A stretch of 64,000 nt of DNA from Pseudomonas sp. A-RE-19 (GCF_019956555.1 NZ_JAHBDQ010000072.1:62001-126000); one strand, 5' to 3'. Shown: positions 8,132 to 20,172, numbered from the stretch's first letter. Notes: a model not told the origin generated them from the letters alone. Translations and numbers: made by a program.

Positions 8132-9631
8132 ATGGGTGACAAAATGCCTGACTCATTGCAACTCGTTATCGGCGCCGACCTTGCGGGCCAATCAGTCACC
8201 CAGGCCATGCGCCTGGCCAACCGTCACGGCCTGGTAGCGGGCGCTACCGGGACCGGTAAAACCGTCACCTTGCAGCGCCTGGCCGAAGCCTTCAGCGATG
8301 CTGGCGTGGCGGTGTTCGCGGCGGACATCAAGGGCGACCTGTGCGGCCTGGGCGCCGCCGGCAATCCCCAAGGCAAAGTCGCCGAGCGGATCGCCGGCAT
8401 GCCCTGGCTGAACCATAAGCCTCAGGCATATCCGGTGACCCTGTGGGACATTCACGGTCAGTCCGGTCATCCATTGCGCACCACCTTGAGTGAAATGGGG
8501 CCGTTGCTGCTCGGCAGCCTGTTGGAACTGACCGACAGTCAGCAATCGGCGTTGTATGCCGCATTCAAAGTGGCTGACCGCGAAGGGTTGTTGCTGCTGG
8601 ACTTGAAGGACTTGAAGGCGCTGCTCAATCACCTGCGCGACAACCCCGAATTGCTGGGTGATGACGCCGCGTTGATGACCACCGGCTCCAGTCAGGCTCT
8701 GTTGCGCCGTCTGGCGACGCTGGAACAGCAGGGCGCCGAAGCGTTGTTCGGCGAACCGGCGCTGCAACTGGAAGACATGTTGCAACCGGCCGTGGATGGT
8801 CGCGGACGCATTCACTTGCTCGACGCCAGTCGTCTGGTGCATGAAGCGCCAAAGGTCTATGCGACGTTCCTGTTGTGGTTGCTGGCCGAACTGTTCGAGC
8901 AATTGCCGGAGCGCGGCGATGCCGAGAAACCGCTGCTGGCGCTGTTTTTCGACGAAGCGCATTTGTTGTTCGCCGGCACGCCCAAGGCGTTGCAGGAGCG
9001 TCTGGAACAAGTGGTGCGACTGATTCGCTCGAAAGGCGTGGGGGTGTATTTCGTCACCCAATCGCCGGGCGACTTGCCGGATGATGTGCTGGCTCAGTTG
9101 GGCCTGCGTATTCAGCATGGTTTGCGTGCGTTCACCGCCAAAGAGCAGAAATCCCTGCGGGCGGTGGCCGACGGTTTCCGGCCGAACCCGGCGTTCGATG
9201 CCTTGTCGGTGTTGACTGAGTTGGGGATTGGCGAAGCGCTGGTTGGCACCTTGCAGGACAAGGGCACACCGGGGATGGTCCAGCGGGTATTGGTCGCGCC
9301 GCCGCAATCGCGGATCGGGCCGCTGACCGAGACTGAGCGCACGGTGCTGATCGCCGGTTCGCCGTTCAAGGGCCGTTACGACAAACCGATCGACCGTGAA
9401 TCGGCTTATGAAGTGCTGATGGGGCGCAAAGGACTGGCGCCGGAGCCTGAAGCAGCGCCGGGCAAACCTGCACCTGAAGAGCCGAGTTTCACCGAACAGG
9501 CCGGGGAATTCCTCGGCACGGCGGCAGGCCAGGCGTTGAAATCAGCGATGCGACAGGCGGCGAATCAATTGGGCCGACAATTGGTACGTGGGTTGATGGG
9601 GTCTTTGCTGGGGGGCAGCAAACGCCGCTGA
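8132..9631 (+). CDS. HerA-like / DUF853 ATPase
   Basis: A 499-aa P-loop ATPase of the YjgR/DUF853 group, related to HerA/FtsK translocases. Walker A GATGTGKT is at residues 37-44, Walker B is ALFFDEAHLLF, and a conserved VYFVTQSPGDLPDDVL sensor segment follows. The C-terminal tail (from about 440) is Pro/Ala/Glu-rich and then helical. The physiological role is not established. Start is uncertain: ATG at 8132 (MGDKMPDSLQL) or 8144 (MPDSLQL); neither has a strong ribosome-binding site. Monocistronic, followed by a REPIN. Confidence 0.85.
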   Translation: MGDKMPDSLQLVIGADLAGQSVTQAMRLANRHGLVAGATGTGKTVTLQRLAEAFSDAGVAVFAADIKGDLCGLGAAGNPQGKVAERIAGMPWLNHKPQAYPVTLWDIHGQSGHPLRTTLSEMGPLLLGSLLELTDSQQSALYAAFKVADREGLLLLDLKDLKALLNHLRDNPELLGDDAALMTTGSSQALLRRLATLEQQGAEALFGEPALQLEDMLQPAVDGRGRIHLLDASRLVHEAPKVYATFLLWLLAELFEQLPERGDAEKPLLALFFDEAHLLFAGTPKALQERLEQVVRLIRSKGVGVYFVTQSPGDLPDDVLAQLGLRIQHGLRAFTAKEQKSLRAVADGFRPNPAFDALSVLTELGIGEALVGTLQDKGTPGMVQRVLVAPPQSRIGPLTETERTVLIAGSPFKGRYDKPIDRESAYEVLMGRKGLAPEPEAAPGKPAPEEPSFTEQAGEFLGTAAGQALKSAMRQAANQLGRQLVRGLMGSLLGGSKRR

Positions 9632-9653
9632 AAATCTTTGATGGAACACAACC

Positions 9654-9731
9654 CCTGTAGGAGCGAGGCTTGCCCGCGAAGCTTTTGGCGGCCTCAAGGG
9701 CCTCTTCGCGGGCAAGCCTCGCTCCTACAGG
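9654..9731. repeat. REPIN, GCTTGCCCGCGAAG type
   Basis: Near-perfect inverted repeat whose arms begin CCTGTAGGAGCGAGGCTTGC and close symmetrically. It sits between convergent genes (HerA-like and dciA) and probably doubles as a terminator-like structure. Confidence 0.87.
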
Positions 9732-9744
9732 GTATGTGTCAATT

Positions 9745-10200
9745 TCAGGTTTTGGGTTTGGCGTGCGCCGCCAACCGCTCCAGCGCCGCCCTTAGGTTCG
9801 GGTCGGTAATGCCATCAGCCGTCGCCTGAATGGTCGCCGCCGCATCCGTCGACAAATCCATCGTATGCCCCGCCGCCCCTTGCTGAACGGTAGGCGGCTG
9901 AACCTTGAACAGAATGCGCGTCAGGCTGGCGAACTCGTCGAACAGCTGTAACTGCCGTTGCAGACGCTTTTGCTGATAACGCAGGCGGGTGGCCCAGTGA
10001 CCGTCGGTGACTATCAGCAATAAACTGCCTTCGCGCCACGACGCTACATGGCAGTGCTCGCGGGCAGCCGGCTGCAACTGACTTTCCACCAGACGTTGTA
10101 AATGACCCAGGCGTTGAGCGTGGCCGAAGATGGCTTTCAGCGGTTTGGCTTCGCGAAGCAGAACGGCGGGTGCTCTGGCCGTGAGAGGGCGAAATGCCAT
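9745..10200 (-). CDS. dciA: DciA-type DUF721 protein, helicase-loading factor
   Basis: A 151-aa protein with the DUF721 pattern in the first ~100 residues (LVESQLQPAAREHCHVAS, then SLLLIVTDGHWATRLRYQQ). DUF721 proteins are DciA, the ancestral loader/operator of the replicative helicase DnaB in bacteria without DnaC. In P. aeruginosa the gene in this position, next to secA, is dciA, and position and length agree here. The C-terminal third is poorly conserved and probably flexible. Divergent from secA across a 306-bp gap. Function rests on family and synteny. Confidence 0.85.
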   Translation of the reverse strand: MAFRPLTARAPAVLLREAKPLKAIFGHAQRLGHLQRLVESQLQPAAREHCHVASWREGSLLLIVTDGHWATRLRYQQKRLQRQLQLFDEFASLTRILFKVQPPTVQQGAAGHTMDLSTDAAATIQATADGITDPNLRAALERLAAHAKPKT

Positions 10201-10506
10201 GATCAGACACCTGAAGTAACAGAGCGGCTATGGTAACAGAAAGCCCCCGTTGCCCCCGACCCATTGCTTTGTGAACGTTTTACTCATTAAATCAACGGAT
10301 AACTTGTGCCCGGAACGGGTTGAAGTTCAGTAAAACGCCCTTATTTTAGGTGAGCCCCGTCACAGCGCAGTGCATGCATCGTGGAATAACGCCACTTTCC
10401 TCACCATCGTTTCCGGGTAGAATGCTCGTTCGCATGCGGCCATAGGGCTGCACGGGCGACTCACGGGGCCGCCCTCCATCCCTTTAGTGTGGAAGATCCT
10501 GCCGAT
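10201..10506. other. Divergent dciA/secA intergenic region
   Basis: 306 bp without a gene. A TAGAAT -10-like hexamer at 10418-10423 is correctly oriented for secA and would give a leader of about 75 nt, but the matching -35 (CTTTCC) is weak. A GC-rich stretch follows (10431-10490). No secM-like reading frame was recognised. Confidence 0.35.
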
Positions 10507-13242
<2,736 letters not shown>

Positions 13243-13269
13243 ACCCCGTTTCATACGCTGAAATACCCG

Positions 13270-13302
13270 CGCCGCGACCGGCTTATGCCGTCGCGGCGTT
13301 TT
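13270..13302 (+). terminator. Rho-independent terminator of secA
   Basis: GC-rich stem (CGCCGCGA / TCGCGGCG, extended inward by CGGC / GCCG with a one-base bulge, loop TTAT) followed by TTTT, 27 bp after the secA stop. Confidence 0.88.
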
Positions 13303-13364
13303 GCCATTTAAACCACCGTCTATCGCAATGACGGTGCAGACACTACTTTTTAAGGAGCGCATTC

Positions 13365-14582
13365 ATGGCTGTTGGTCTTGGTCCTTTGCCAACGTTGCAC
13401 CCGGTTGCCGGTTTTGAACTCGGTATCGCCTCGGCCGGTATCAAGCGCCCGGGGCGCAAGGATGTCGTGGTCATGCGCTGTGCCGAAGGCTCCACGGTGG
13501 CGGGCGTGTTCACCCTGAACGCCTTTTGCGCCGCCCCTGTGATTCTGGCCAAGCAACGCGTGCAAGGCCCGGTGCGTTACCTGCTGACCAACACCGGCAA
13601 TGCCAACGCCGGCACCGGCGAACCAGGCCTGGCTGCCGCCGAGCGCACCTGCGCCAAACTGGCTGAGCTGACTGGCGTCGATGCCAGCCTGGTGCTGCCG
13701 TACTCCACCGGTGTGATCGGCGAGCCATTGCCGGTCGAGAAAATCGAAGGCGCGCTGCAAGCGGCCCTCGATGATCTGTCGGTCAACAACTGGGAAGCCG
13801 CTGCCACCGGCATCATGACCACCGACACCCTGCCCAAGGGGGCCAGCCGCCAGTTCCAGCATGATGGCGTGACCATCACCGTCACCGGTATCAGCAAAGG
13901 CGCAGGCATGATCCGCCCGAACATGGCGACCATGCTCGGCTACATCGCCACCGACGCCAAAGTCTCCCGCGACGTGCTGCAAAACCTGCTGCTGGACGGC
14001 GCCAACAAGTCGTTCAACCGCATCACCATCGACGGCGATACCTCGACCAACGACTGCTGCATGCTGATCGCCACCGGTCAGGCGGCGTTGCCGGAAATCA
14101 CCGAAGCGAGCGGTCCGCTGTTTGCCAAACTGAAACAAGCGGTGTTCGAAGTCTGCATGGACGTGGCCCAGGCGATCGTGCGTGACGGCGAAGGCGCGAC
14201 CAAGTTCGTTACCGTTGAAGTCAACGGCGGCGGCAATCACCAGGAGTGCCTGGACGTCGGTTACACCGTGGCTCACTCGCCGCTGATCAAGACCGCGCTG
14301 TTCGCCTCCGACCCGAACTGGGGCCGCATTCTGGCCGCCGTGGGCCGTGCCGGCGTACCGAACCTGGACGTGAGCAAGATCGACGTGTTCCTCGGCGACG
14401 TGTGCATCGCCAGCCGTGGCGCTCGCTCCGCCACCTACACCGAAGCCCAGGGCGCTGCGGTGATGCAGCAGGAAGAGATCACCATCCGCATCGAGCTGGG
14501 TCGCGGCGATTGCAGCGAAACCATCTGGACGACCGACCTGTCCCACGAATACGTGAAGATCAACGCTGAGTATCGTACGTAA
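13365..14582 (+). CDS. argJ: Bifunctional glutamate N-acetyltransferase / ornithine acetyltransferase
   Basis: Transfers acetyl from N-acetylornithine to glutamate, closing the cyclic arginine pathway. 405 aa, normal size. The precursor cuts itself into two chains at the NMA-TML motif: here A188/T189 in KGAGMIRPNMATML, with T189 the nucleophile. The ends MAVGLGPLPTLHPVAGFELG and C-terminal HEYVKINAEYRT agree with the family. ATG start with AAGGAG 8 bp upstream. It follows secA as in P. aeruginosa. Arginine made here connects physiologically to arcDABC in the same window, but no shared regulation is visible. Confidence 0.96.
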   Translation: MAVGLGPLPTLHPVAGFELGIASAGIKRPGRKDVVVMRCAEGSTVAGVFTLNAFCAAPVILAKQRVQGPVRYLLTNTGNANAGTGEPGLAAAERTCAKLAELTGVDASLVLPYSTGVIGEPLPVEKIEGALQAALDDLSVNNWEAAATGIMTTDTLPKGASRQFQHDGVTITVTGISKGAGMIRPNMATMLGYIATDAKVSRDVLQNLLLDGANKSFNRITIDGDTSTNDCCMLIATGQAALPEITEASGPLFAKLKQAVFEVCMDVAQAIVRDGEGATKFVTVEVNGGGNHQECLDVGYTVAHSPLIKTALFASDPNWGRILAAVGRAGVPNLDVSKIDVFLGDVCIASRGARSATYTEAQGAAVMQQEEITIRIELGRGDCSETIWTTDLSHEYVKINAEYRT

Positions 14583-14606
14583 ACCCATTGGGATCGTGTC
14601 GCGCCC

Positions 14607-14698
14607 ATCGCGAGCAGGCTCGCTCCCACAGGAGATCTTCAGTGAACACAATAGGTGTGAACTGCAGGATCAAATGTGGGAGCGAGCCTGCTCGCGAT
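14607..14698. repeat. REPIN, GCGAGCAGGCTCGC type
   Basis: Inverted pair of ATCGCGAGCAGGCTCGCTCC with a ~45-bp spacer, between argJ and the glutathione-transferase gene. Confidence 0.88.
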
Positions 14699-14756
14699 GA
14701 CGGTCTGTCAGTCACCACATAGACTGGTCTGTATTTCCTTCATAAAGGTCCCGAAC

Positions 14757-15389
14757 ATGAGCCTGCACCTGATCATCGGCGACAAACTGCATTCCTCCTG
14801 GTCCCTGCGCGCCGCACTGGCCCTCGACCTGACTGGCGCTTCCTACACCGAAGAATTGATCAAGCTGAACCAGCCGGACACCCGCGAGCGTCTGCTCAAG
14901 CATTCGCCGACCGGGAAAGTCCCGTTGCTGAAAACCGAGCACGGCACCATCGCCGATTCCCTGGCAATTGCCGAGTACCTGGCCGAACAATTCCCCGGTG
15001 CCGGCCTCTGGCCCAAAGACACCGCCGCCCGTGCCCAGGCGCGTTCGGCGTGCGCGCAGATGCACAGCGGTTTTTTCGCCATGCGCGGCAACATGCCGTT
15101 CGACCTGAGCCACAATGCGCCGTTGTCGCCGACCTCGCCTGAGGTTCAGGCTGAAATCGAGCGCATGCTGGCGTTGTGGGCTGAGTGTCGTGCTGTCGCG
15201 ACTGAAACCGGCCCGTTCCTGTTTGGGGGCGCGACCCTGGCCGATGCGTTTTTTGCACCGATCGCCGTACGCCTGCGCACCTATCAGGTGAAGTTACCCG
15301 AGGTCGACGCGGCCTATGTCGAAACCATCTACCAATGGCCAGCCTTCAAGGGCTGGCAGAAGGCGGGTCTGGAGGAAATAGAGCGGTGA
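14757..15389 (+). CDS. Glutathione S-transferase family protein
   Basis: A 210-aa cytosolic-type GST: N-terminal thioredoxin-like half with KLHSSWSLRAALALDL (active-site Ser region), TGKVPLL (the cis-Pro glutathione-binding loop) and IADSLAIAEYLAEQFP; C-terminal all-helical half with FGGATLADAFFAPI (conserved Asp of the helix-capping box). Substrate unknown. Start is ATG at 14757; upstream in-frame sequence overlaps a REPIN arm and is not coding. Its TGA overlaps the GTG of the Nudix gene (GTGA), so they are co-translated. Confidence 0.9.
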   Translation: MSLHLIIGDKLHSSWSLRAALALDLTGASYTEELIKLNQPDTRERLLKHSPTGKVPLLKTEHGTIADSLAIAEYLAEQFPGAGLWPKDTAARAQARSACAQMHSGFFAMRGNMPFDLSHNAPLSPTSPEVQAEIERMLALWAECRAVATETGPFLFGGATLADAFFAPIAVRLRTYQVKLPEVDAAYVETIYQWPAFKGWQKAGLEEIER

Positions 15390-16330
15390 AACGAGTCCAT
15401 GTAGCAGCTGCGGTTATCCGCGATAACAACGGCAAAATCCTCATCGCGCGCCGTGCCGATACCCAGCATCAGGGCGGCTTGTGGGAGTTCCCCGGCGGCA
15501 AGGTCGAGGATGACGAATCCGTCGAAACCGCCCTGGCCCGCGAGCTTCACGAAGAGTTGGGTATTGTGGTCAGCGCGGCGCGCCCACTGATCAAGGTCCG
15601 CCACGATTACCCGGACAAACAGGTGTTGCTGGATGTCTGGGAGGTCTCGGCGTTTACCGGCGAACCCCACGGCGCCGAAGGTCAGCCTTTGGCCTGGGTG
15701 ACCGCGCGGGAGCTGGTGGACTATGAGTTCCCGGCCGCCAACCAGCCGATCGTCGCCGCTGCGCGCTTGCCCGGCGACTACCTGATCACCCCGGACGGCC
15801 TGGAAACCCCGGCCTTGCTGCGCGGTATTCAGAAGGCCATCGCTGGCGGCATCAAGTTGATTCAGTTGCGCGCGCCCAACGGCTACGACCCGCAATACCG
15901 CGATCTGGCGGTGGACGCGGCAGGGCTGTGTGCCGGCAAGGCGCAGTTGATGATCAAGGGGCCGTTTGAATGGCTAGGGGATTTCCCGTCCGCCGGTTGG
16001 CACATCACGTCGGCGCAGTTGCGCAAGTATGCGGCCGCGGGTCGCCCGCTGCCGGCGTCGCGCTGGTTGGCGGCGTCCTGCCACAACGCTGAAGAGCTGG
16101 CACTGGCCGAGCAGATGGGCGTGGACTTTGTGACGCTGTCGCCGGTGCAACCGACCCAGACGCACCCGGATGCTCAGCCATTGGGCTGGGAGCAGGCGTC
16201 GAGCTTGATCGAGGGCTTCAGCAAACCGGTGTTCTTGCTGGGTGGGGTTGGCCCGGCGGAGCGGCAGAAAGCCTGGGAAGCGGGCGCGCAGGGCGTGGCG
16301 GGGATTCGGGCGTTCTGGCCCGAGGTTTGA
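15386..16330 (+). CDS. mutT: Nudix hydrolase (MutT) fused to a ThiE-like domain
   Basis: A 314-aa two-domain protein. Residues 1-130 are a MutT-type Nudix domain with the full box G(x5)E(x7)REL-EELG at about 38-60; MutT removes 8-oxo-dGTP from the nucleotide pool. Residues 140-314 resemble thiamine-phosphate synthase (TIM barrel) with LIQLRAPN, HITSAQLR and VFLLGGVGP. This fusion is common in gamma-proteobacteria; the role of the second part is not settled, and it lacks some thiamine-site residues as far as I can judge. GTG start with GGAGG 10 bp upstream, overlapping the GST stop by 4 bp. Confidence 0.88.
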   Translation: MKRVHVAAAVIRDNNGKILIARRADTQHQGGLWEFPGGKVEDDESVETALARELHEELGIVVSAARPLIKVRHDYPDKQVLLDVWEVSAFTGEPHGAEGQPLAWVTARELVDYEFPAANQPIVAAARLPGDYLITPDGLETPALLRGIQKAIAGGIKLIQLRAPNGYDPQYRDLAVDAAGLCAGKAQLMIKGPFEWLGDFPSAGWHITSAQLRKYAAAGRPLPASRWLAASCHNAEELALAEQMGVDFVTLSPVQPTQTHPDAQPLGWEQASSLIEGFSKPVFLLGGVGPAERQKAWEAGAQGVAGIRAFWPEV

Positions 16331-16354
16331 TTCTGCTGTGTAGCCACTGGCCTC

Positions 16355-16428
16355 ATCGCGAGCAGGCTCGCTCCCACATTGGATTTGTGTACACCTCGAT
16401 CCACTGTGGGAGCGAGCCTGCTCGCGAT
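16355..16428. repeat. REPIN, GCGAGCAGGCTCGC type
   Basis: Inverted pair of the same 20-bp motif with a short spacer, between convergent mutT and the adenosyltransferase gene. Confidence 0.87.
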
Positions 16429-16448
16429 GGCATCTTCGGACGCGCCGA

Positions 16449-17030
16449 CTAAACCTCAGGTTTCGCCGCCGGCTGCCACAAAATCTCTGCAACCCCCTGA
16501 CGCTTGGCAATCAACCGTGCCGCCACAAACAACAAATCCGACAACCGATTGATATACGCCAGGCCAACCCCGGCCAGCGGCTCGATCGCATTCAACTGCT
16601 GACAGCGCCGCTCGGCACTGCGCGCCAGGCAGCGGCATACGTGAGCCTGGGCAATCAATGCCGAACCGCCGGGCAGAATGAAGTTCTCCAGCGGTCCCAA
16701 TTCTTCATTCCACACATCAATCGCCGCTTCCAGCCGTTCGATTTCTGCCGTGTTGAGGGCCTGATACACCGGCATCGCCAGCTCGCCACCCAGGTCGAAC
16801 AACCGATGTTGGCAAGGCGCCAACACCTCGATCACTTCGTTCAACCCCGGATAGGCATTACTTTCCGTCGCCAAACCGGCCAGCAGCACCCCCACCTGGC
16901 TGTTCAGCGTATCGACTTCGCCAATGGCCTCGATGCGCGGATGGTCCTTGGGCACCCGGCGGCCATCACCGAGCCCGGTTTCGCCTTTGTCGCCAGTGCG
17001 GGTGTAAATCTTCGACAAGCGAAAGCCCAT
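16449..17030 (-). CDS. PduO-type cob(I)alamin adenosyltransferase
   Basis: Moves the adenosyl group of ATP to reduced cobalamin, making coenzyme B12. 193 aa with the PduO-type ATP-binding motif IYTRTGDKGETGLGDG at residues 8-23, the RIEAIGEVDTLNS segment, and the C-terminal five-helix bundle with RLSDLLFVAARL. This type is unrelated to CobA/CobO. The ATG is 2 bp after the stop of the sensor kinase gene, so the two are in one transcript and likely translationally coupled. No B12 riboswitch is seen before the pair. Confidence 0.92.
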   Translation of the reverse strand: MGFRLSKIYTRTGDKGETGLGDGRRVPKDHPRIEAIGEVDTLNSQVGVLLAGLATESNAYPGLNEVIEVLAPCQHRLFDLGGELAMPVYQALNTAEIERLEAAIDVWNEELGPLENFILPGGSALIAQAHVCRCLARSAERRCQQLNAIEPLAGVGLAYINRLSDLLFVAARLIAKRQGVAEILWQPAAKPEV

Positions 17031-17032
17031 GG

Positions 17033-19078
17033 TTACCTCGACAGCTGATTGAGTTCTTGAGAGACCACCGGAGTGCCCGCCAACGGCAGGCGCAAGGTGA
17101 AACAGGTGCCTTGGCCCGGCGTCGATTGCACTTCCATCTGGCCCTTGTGATTGTTGGTGATGATGAAATACGAGACTGAAAGCCCAAGGCCGGTGCCCTG
17201 GCCGATTTCCTTGGTGGTGAAGAACGGTTCGAACGTGCGTTTGCGCACGCTCTCGCTCATGCCGATGCCGTTGTCTTCAACCTGAATTTCCGCCCAGGGC
17301 GGGTTCAGTTTTGTGCGCAGAATGATCCGCCCCGGTTCGCGGTCGTCGGTTCGTTGATGAATGGCTTGGGCGGCGTTTTTCAGCAGGTTGAGCAGCACCT
17401 GTTCCAGTTCGTTGGCGGTGCCGGGTACCGGGCCCAGCGCCGGATCGAACTGCCGAATGATCGCCTGGCCCTTGAAGTCGAAGCCGATGGCCAGGTCGAA
17501 GTCGTTGCCGGCGATTTCCACCGCTTGATCGATCAGCGCCGGCAAGTCGCACGGGGCCATTTGCCGGGTACTGCGGCGGCTGAAACTGAGCATGTGCGTC
17601 ACGATTTTTGCTGCCCGGGCGCCGGCTTGTTGAATGCCATCGAGCAGCTTCGGCACTTCACGAGCTTGCAGGTACTGGTTGACCGTTTCCAGCTTGATGC
17701 CAAGTTGTTCGGCCTGTTCGAGGTTTTTCGGCAGCTCGGGTGACAGGCGTCGACGAATGTTCTGCACGTTGTGCAGGATCGCGCCCAGCGGATTGTTGAT
17801 CTCGTGAGCCATACCGGCAGCGAGGCCGCCGACCGAGAGCATTTTTTCCGACTGCACCATCATTTCTTCCAGGGACAGACGCTGGGTGATGTCGTCGATC
17901 CGGATCACCACGCCGCGCCCGGCACCGCCCATTAACGGGTAGAACGTCAGGGCGTAATGTTTGGGTTCATCGTCCTTGAGCCAGGTAACGCGTTCGATCT
18001 TGGCCACCGTGTGCTGCTCGACGGTTTGTCTGAGCTGCGGCAGGAACGGTTTGAGCGGTTCGAAGGCAAGGAAGATCGGCTGGTTCAAGGCTTCGTCGAG
18101 GCGCGTGCCGGACAGGGCGCTGGCCTCCTGATTCCACTGAGTCACGTAGAGTTGCTCGTCGAGGGCGATCAGTGCCGACGGCATGGAGTCGATGATGCTG
18201 TTGAGGTAGTTCTGGAAACCGGTGAGTTTTTTCTCGATCTTGCTGCGCACCTGAACTTCCAGTTCCAGCTTGCGGTTGGTGTGACGGGTTTCTTCGGCCA
18301 GCCCCTGGGCCTGATCGTAAGCGGCCTGGGAATCGTCGCGGGCGCGCTTGAGTTGCTGTTCCCGGGCCTCGATGCGCGAGAGCATGGTGTTGAAGGCTTC
18401 GGCGAGGCTGCCGATTTCGTCATGGTTGCCGCGAGAGGCGCGCAGGGCGTAGTTCTCTTCCCGGGTGACTTGCCGGGACAGCTCTTCGAGCTGATGGATG
18501 GGCCGGGTAATCAGCCGTTTGATCTGCCGGGCAATCACCAGCCACAAGAGCACGCTGAAGATCAGAATCCCCAGGCTGGCGGTCAGGGTCCCGGTGTAGA
18601 ACGCCATCGGCAATTCGCTGCTGGCCACCAGCAGCAAATGCCCTGGCGCGGTGCCGGGGCGGGGCAGGGTGATCACTTGATTGCTGCGAAATTCCGTGGC
18701 TTGCCAGGCGTCAAGGTGCCGGAATTGCTCCGGCAGGTTCAGTTTGTCGCCATGCTGCAACTGCGCCAGACGCACACCCTTGCCGTCATAGAGGGCCGCC
18801 GCACGCAGCGGCGTATAGCTGTTGAGTTCGTTGAGCAGGCGTTCGGCGGTTTGCGGCGACTTCAGGGCTTCGGAGACCAGGCTCGGGTTGGACACCAGTC
18901 GGCCGATGGTCTGCAGCGCTTGGGGCGCCATGCTTTCCTGGGAGATGTAATAGGCGGCGCTGATAAAGGTCAGGTTGGCGACCAGCAAAACGGTGGTCAA
19001 CAGCACCAGCAGGGCGGCCAGCAATTTCTGGCCGACTGGAAGGTTTTCAAGGCGCTGGCGCAATGGCATCAGGTTCAT
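17033..19078 (-). CDS. Membrane sensor histidine kinase (HAMP-PAS-HisKA-HATPase)
   Basis: A 681-aa kinase: TM1 about 17-40, periplasmic sensor about 41-162, TM2 about 163-183, HAMP 184-238, coiled coil 235-285, PAS about 290-400, HisKA with phospho-acceptor H425 in AHEINNPLGAI, then the ATPase domain with an N box (LLKNAAQAI) and G boxes (DNGIGM, GTGLGLSVSY). The HEINNPLG form is typical of NtrB-like/orphan kinases. No response regulator gene is adjacent; instead it runs into the cobalamin adenosyltransferase with a 2-bp gap. Signal and partner cannot be read from the sequence. Confidence 0.9.
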   Translation of the reverse strand: MNLMPLRQRLENLPVGQKLLAALLVLLTTVLLVANLTFISAAYYISQESMAPQALQTIGRLVSNPSLVSEALKSPQTAERLLNELNSYTPLRAAALYDGKGVRLAQLQHGDKLNLPEQFRHLDAWQATEFRSNQVITLPRPGTAPGHLLLVASSELPMAFYTGTLTASLGILIFSVLLWLVIARQIKRLITRPIHQLEELSRQVTREENYALRASRGNHDEIGSLAEAFNTMLSRIEAREQQLKRARDDSQAAYDQAQGLAEETRHTNRKLELEVQVRSKIEKKLTGFQNYLNSIIDSMPSALIALDEQLYVTQWNQEASALSGTRLDEALNQPIFLAFEPLKPFLPQLRQTVEQHTVAKIERVTWLKDDEPKHYALTFYPLMGGAGRGVVIRIDDITQRLSLEEMMVQSEKMLSVGGLAAGMAHEINNPLGAILHNVQNIRRRLSPELPKNLEQAEQLGIKLETVNQYLQAREVPKLLDGIQQAGARAAKIVTHMLSFSRRSTRQMAPCDLPALIDQAVEIAGNDFDLAIGFDFKGQAIIRQFDPALGPVPGTANELEQVLLNLLKNAAQAIHQRTDDREPGRIILRTKLNPPWAEIQVEDNGIGMSESVRKRTFEPFFTTKEIGQGTGLGLSVSYFIITNNHKGQMEVQSTPGQGTCFTLRLPLAGTPVVSQELNQLSR

Positions 19079-19114
19079 CGCTGAAAAGGAACAAGTGGCC
19101 AGCGTAGCCGCTGC

Positions 19115-20032
19115 TCAGTCGCTGGGCAATCCAAGGCTGCGCAGATGGGCGATCAAGCGCTGCTGCAATTGAATGAGATGGGGCAGGTGCAACTGATGCC
19201 GCGACGCGACTTTACAGGCATGGCCCAACAGGTAACTGATTTCGGTGCGGCGTTGATTCGCGACGTCCTGGTACATCGAGGAGAAGTTGGCCGCGGTGGC
19301 CTGGATCACCCGCTCGACTTCCTCCCGGAGGTTTTCCGCCGCTGCGGGCTGGCCGCAACGCTCCAGCAGGTCGGTGAGCTCGGCGCACAGGGTGGCGACT
19401 TCGCAATGATGCTGCTGCAAACCGCCGTTGCGGCATTGGTGCAGCACGGTCAGCGGGTTGATCGCACAATTGAGCGCCAGCTTTCGCCACAACCTCGTGA
19501 GGATATCGGTGCTCCACTCATGGGGAATTGCGGCGGCGCTCAAGTCCTCCAGCCAGATCGGCGCCACCGGGTGGCCAGCATCCCCCAGCCAGGTGTAGCC
19601 ATGGCCGGCGAACACCACACGCCAGTCGCCATCGCGAAACGCGCCTTCGGTGCTGGAAGCGAAGATGCAGCGCGCCTGAGGCACCAGCGCAGCAACCGCG
19701 TCCTGGCTGCCAAGGCCATTCTGCAAAAGAATCAGTTCGGCGTCAGGTGTCAGACGATGGGCGATCCGGGCCACGGCCGTTTCGGCGTCGTAGGCTTTGC
19801 AGGCCACCAGCAGGCGGCGGATCGGCTCATCGCAGTCGGCGGTTTCGCCGGGCACCGGATATCGCTGCGCTTCGCCGTGTTCGACCAGCGTCAACCCGCC
19901 CGCCGCCTGATAGGCCTGCAAGCGCACAGCATCGCGCAGGATCAGCCTGACCGGCACATCGGCCCGCGCCAGACGTGTGGCCCAAAGAGTGCCGAGGCTC
20001 CCGGCGCCCAAGACATGCCAAGGGGTGGACAT
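19115..20032 (-). CDS. 2-dehydropantoate 2-reductase family protein
   Basis: A 305-aa NADPH-dependent ketopantoate-reductase-like protein (pantothenate pathway). The N-terminal Rossmann motif is GAGSLGTLWATRLA at about residues 9-22. The C-terminal helical domain contains KLALNCAINPLT (conserved Lys and Asn) and SSMYQDVANQRRTEI, the substrate-binding Ser/Asp/Glu region. ATG at 20032 is the family-like start. It is probably panE, though Pseudomonas carry several paralogues, so I leave the symbol blank. It lies 36 bp upstream of the kinase gene and may be co-transcribed. Confidence 0.87.
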   Translation of the reverse strand: MSTPWHVLGAGSLGTLWATRLARADVPVRLILRDAVRLQAYQAAGGLTLVEHGEAQRYPVPGETADCDEPIRRLLVACKAYDAETAVARIAHRLTPDAELILLQNGLGSQDAVAALVPQARCIFASSTEGAFRDGDWRVVFAGHGYTWLGDAGHPVAPIWLEDLSAAAIPHEWSTDILTRLWRKLALNCAINPLTVLHQCRNGGLQQHHCEVATLCAELTDLLERCGQPAAAENLREEVERVIQATAANFSSMYQDVANQRRTEISYLLGHACKVASRHQLHLPHLIQLQQRLIAHLRSLGLPSD

Positions 20033-20172
20033 CAGCTTTTTGCTCGGTTTGACGCAGGCATGTGAGGCTCGCAGTGTCGGTTGGAAAAGACCCGTTATAA
20101 TGAGCCCGATTTTAACCGCAAGCCAAGCGCGCTCCATCGTTATCGAGCGTGCCTTTTTATTGGAGAGATTAC

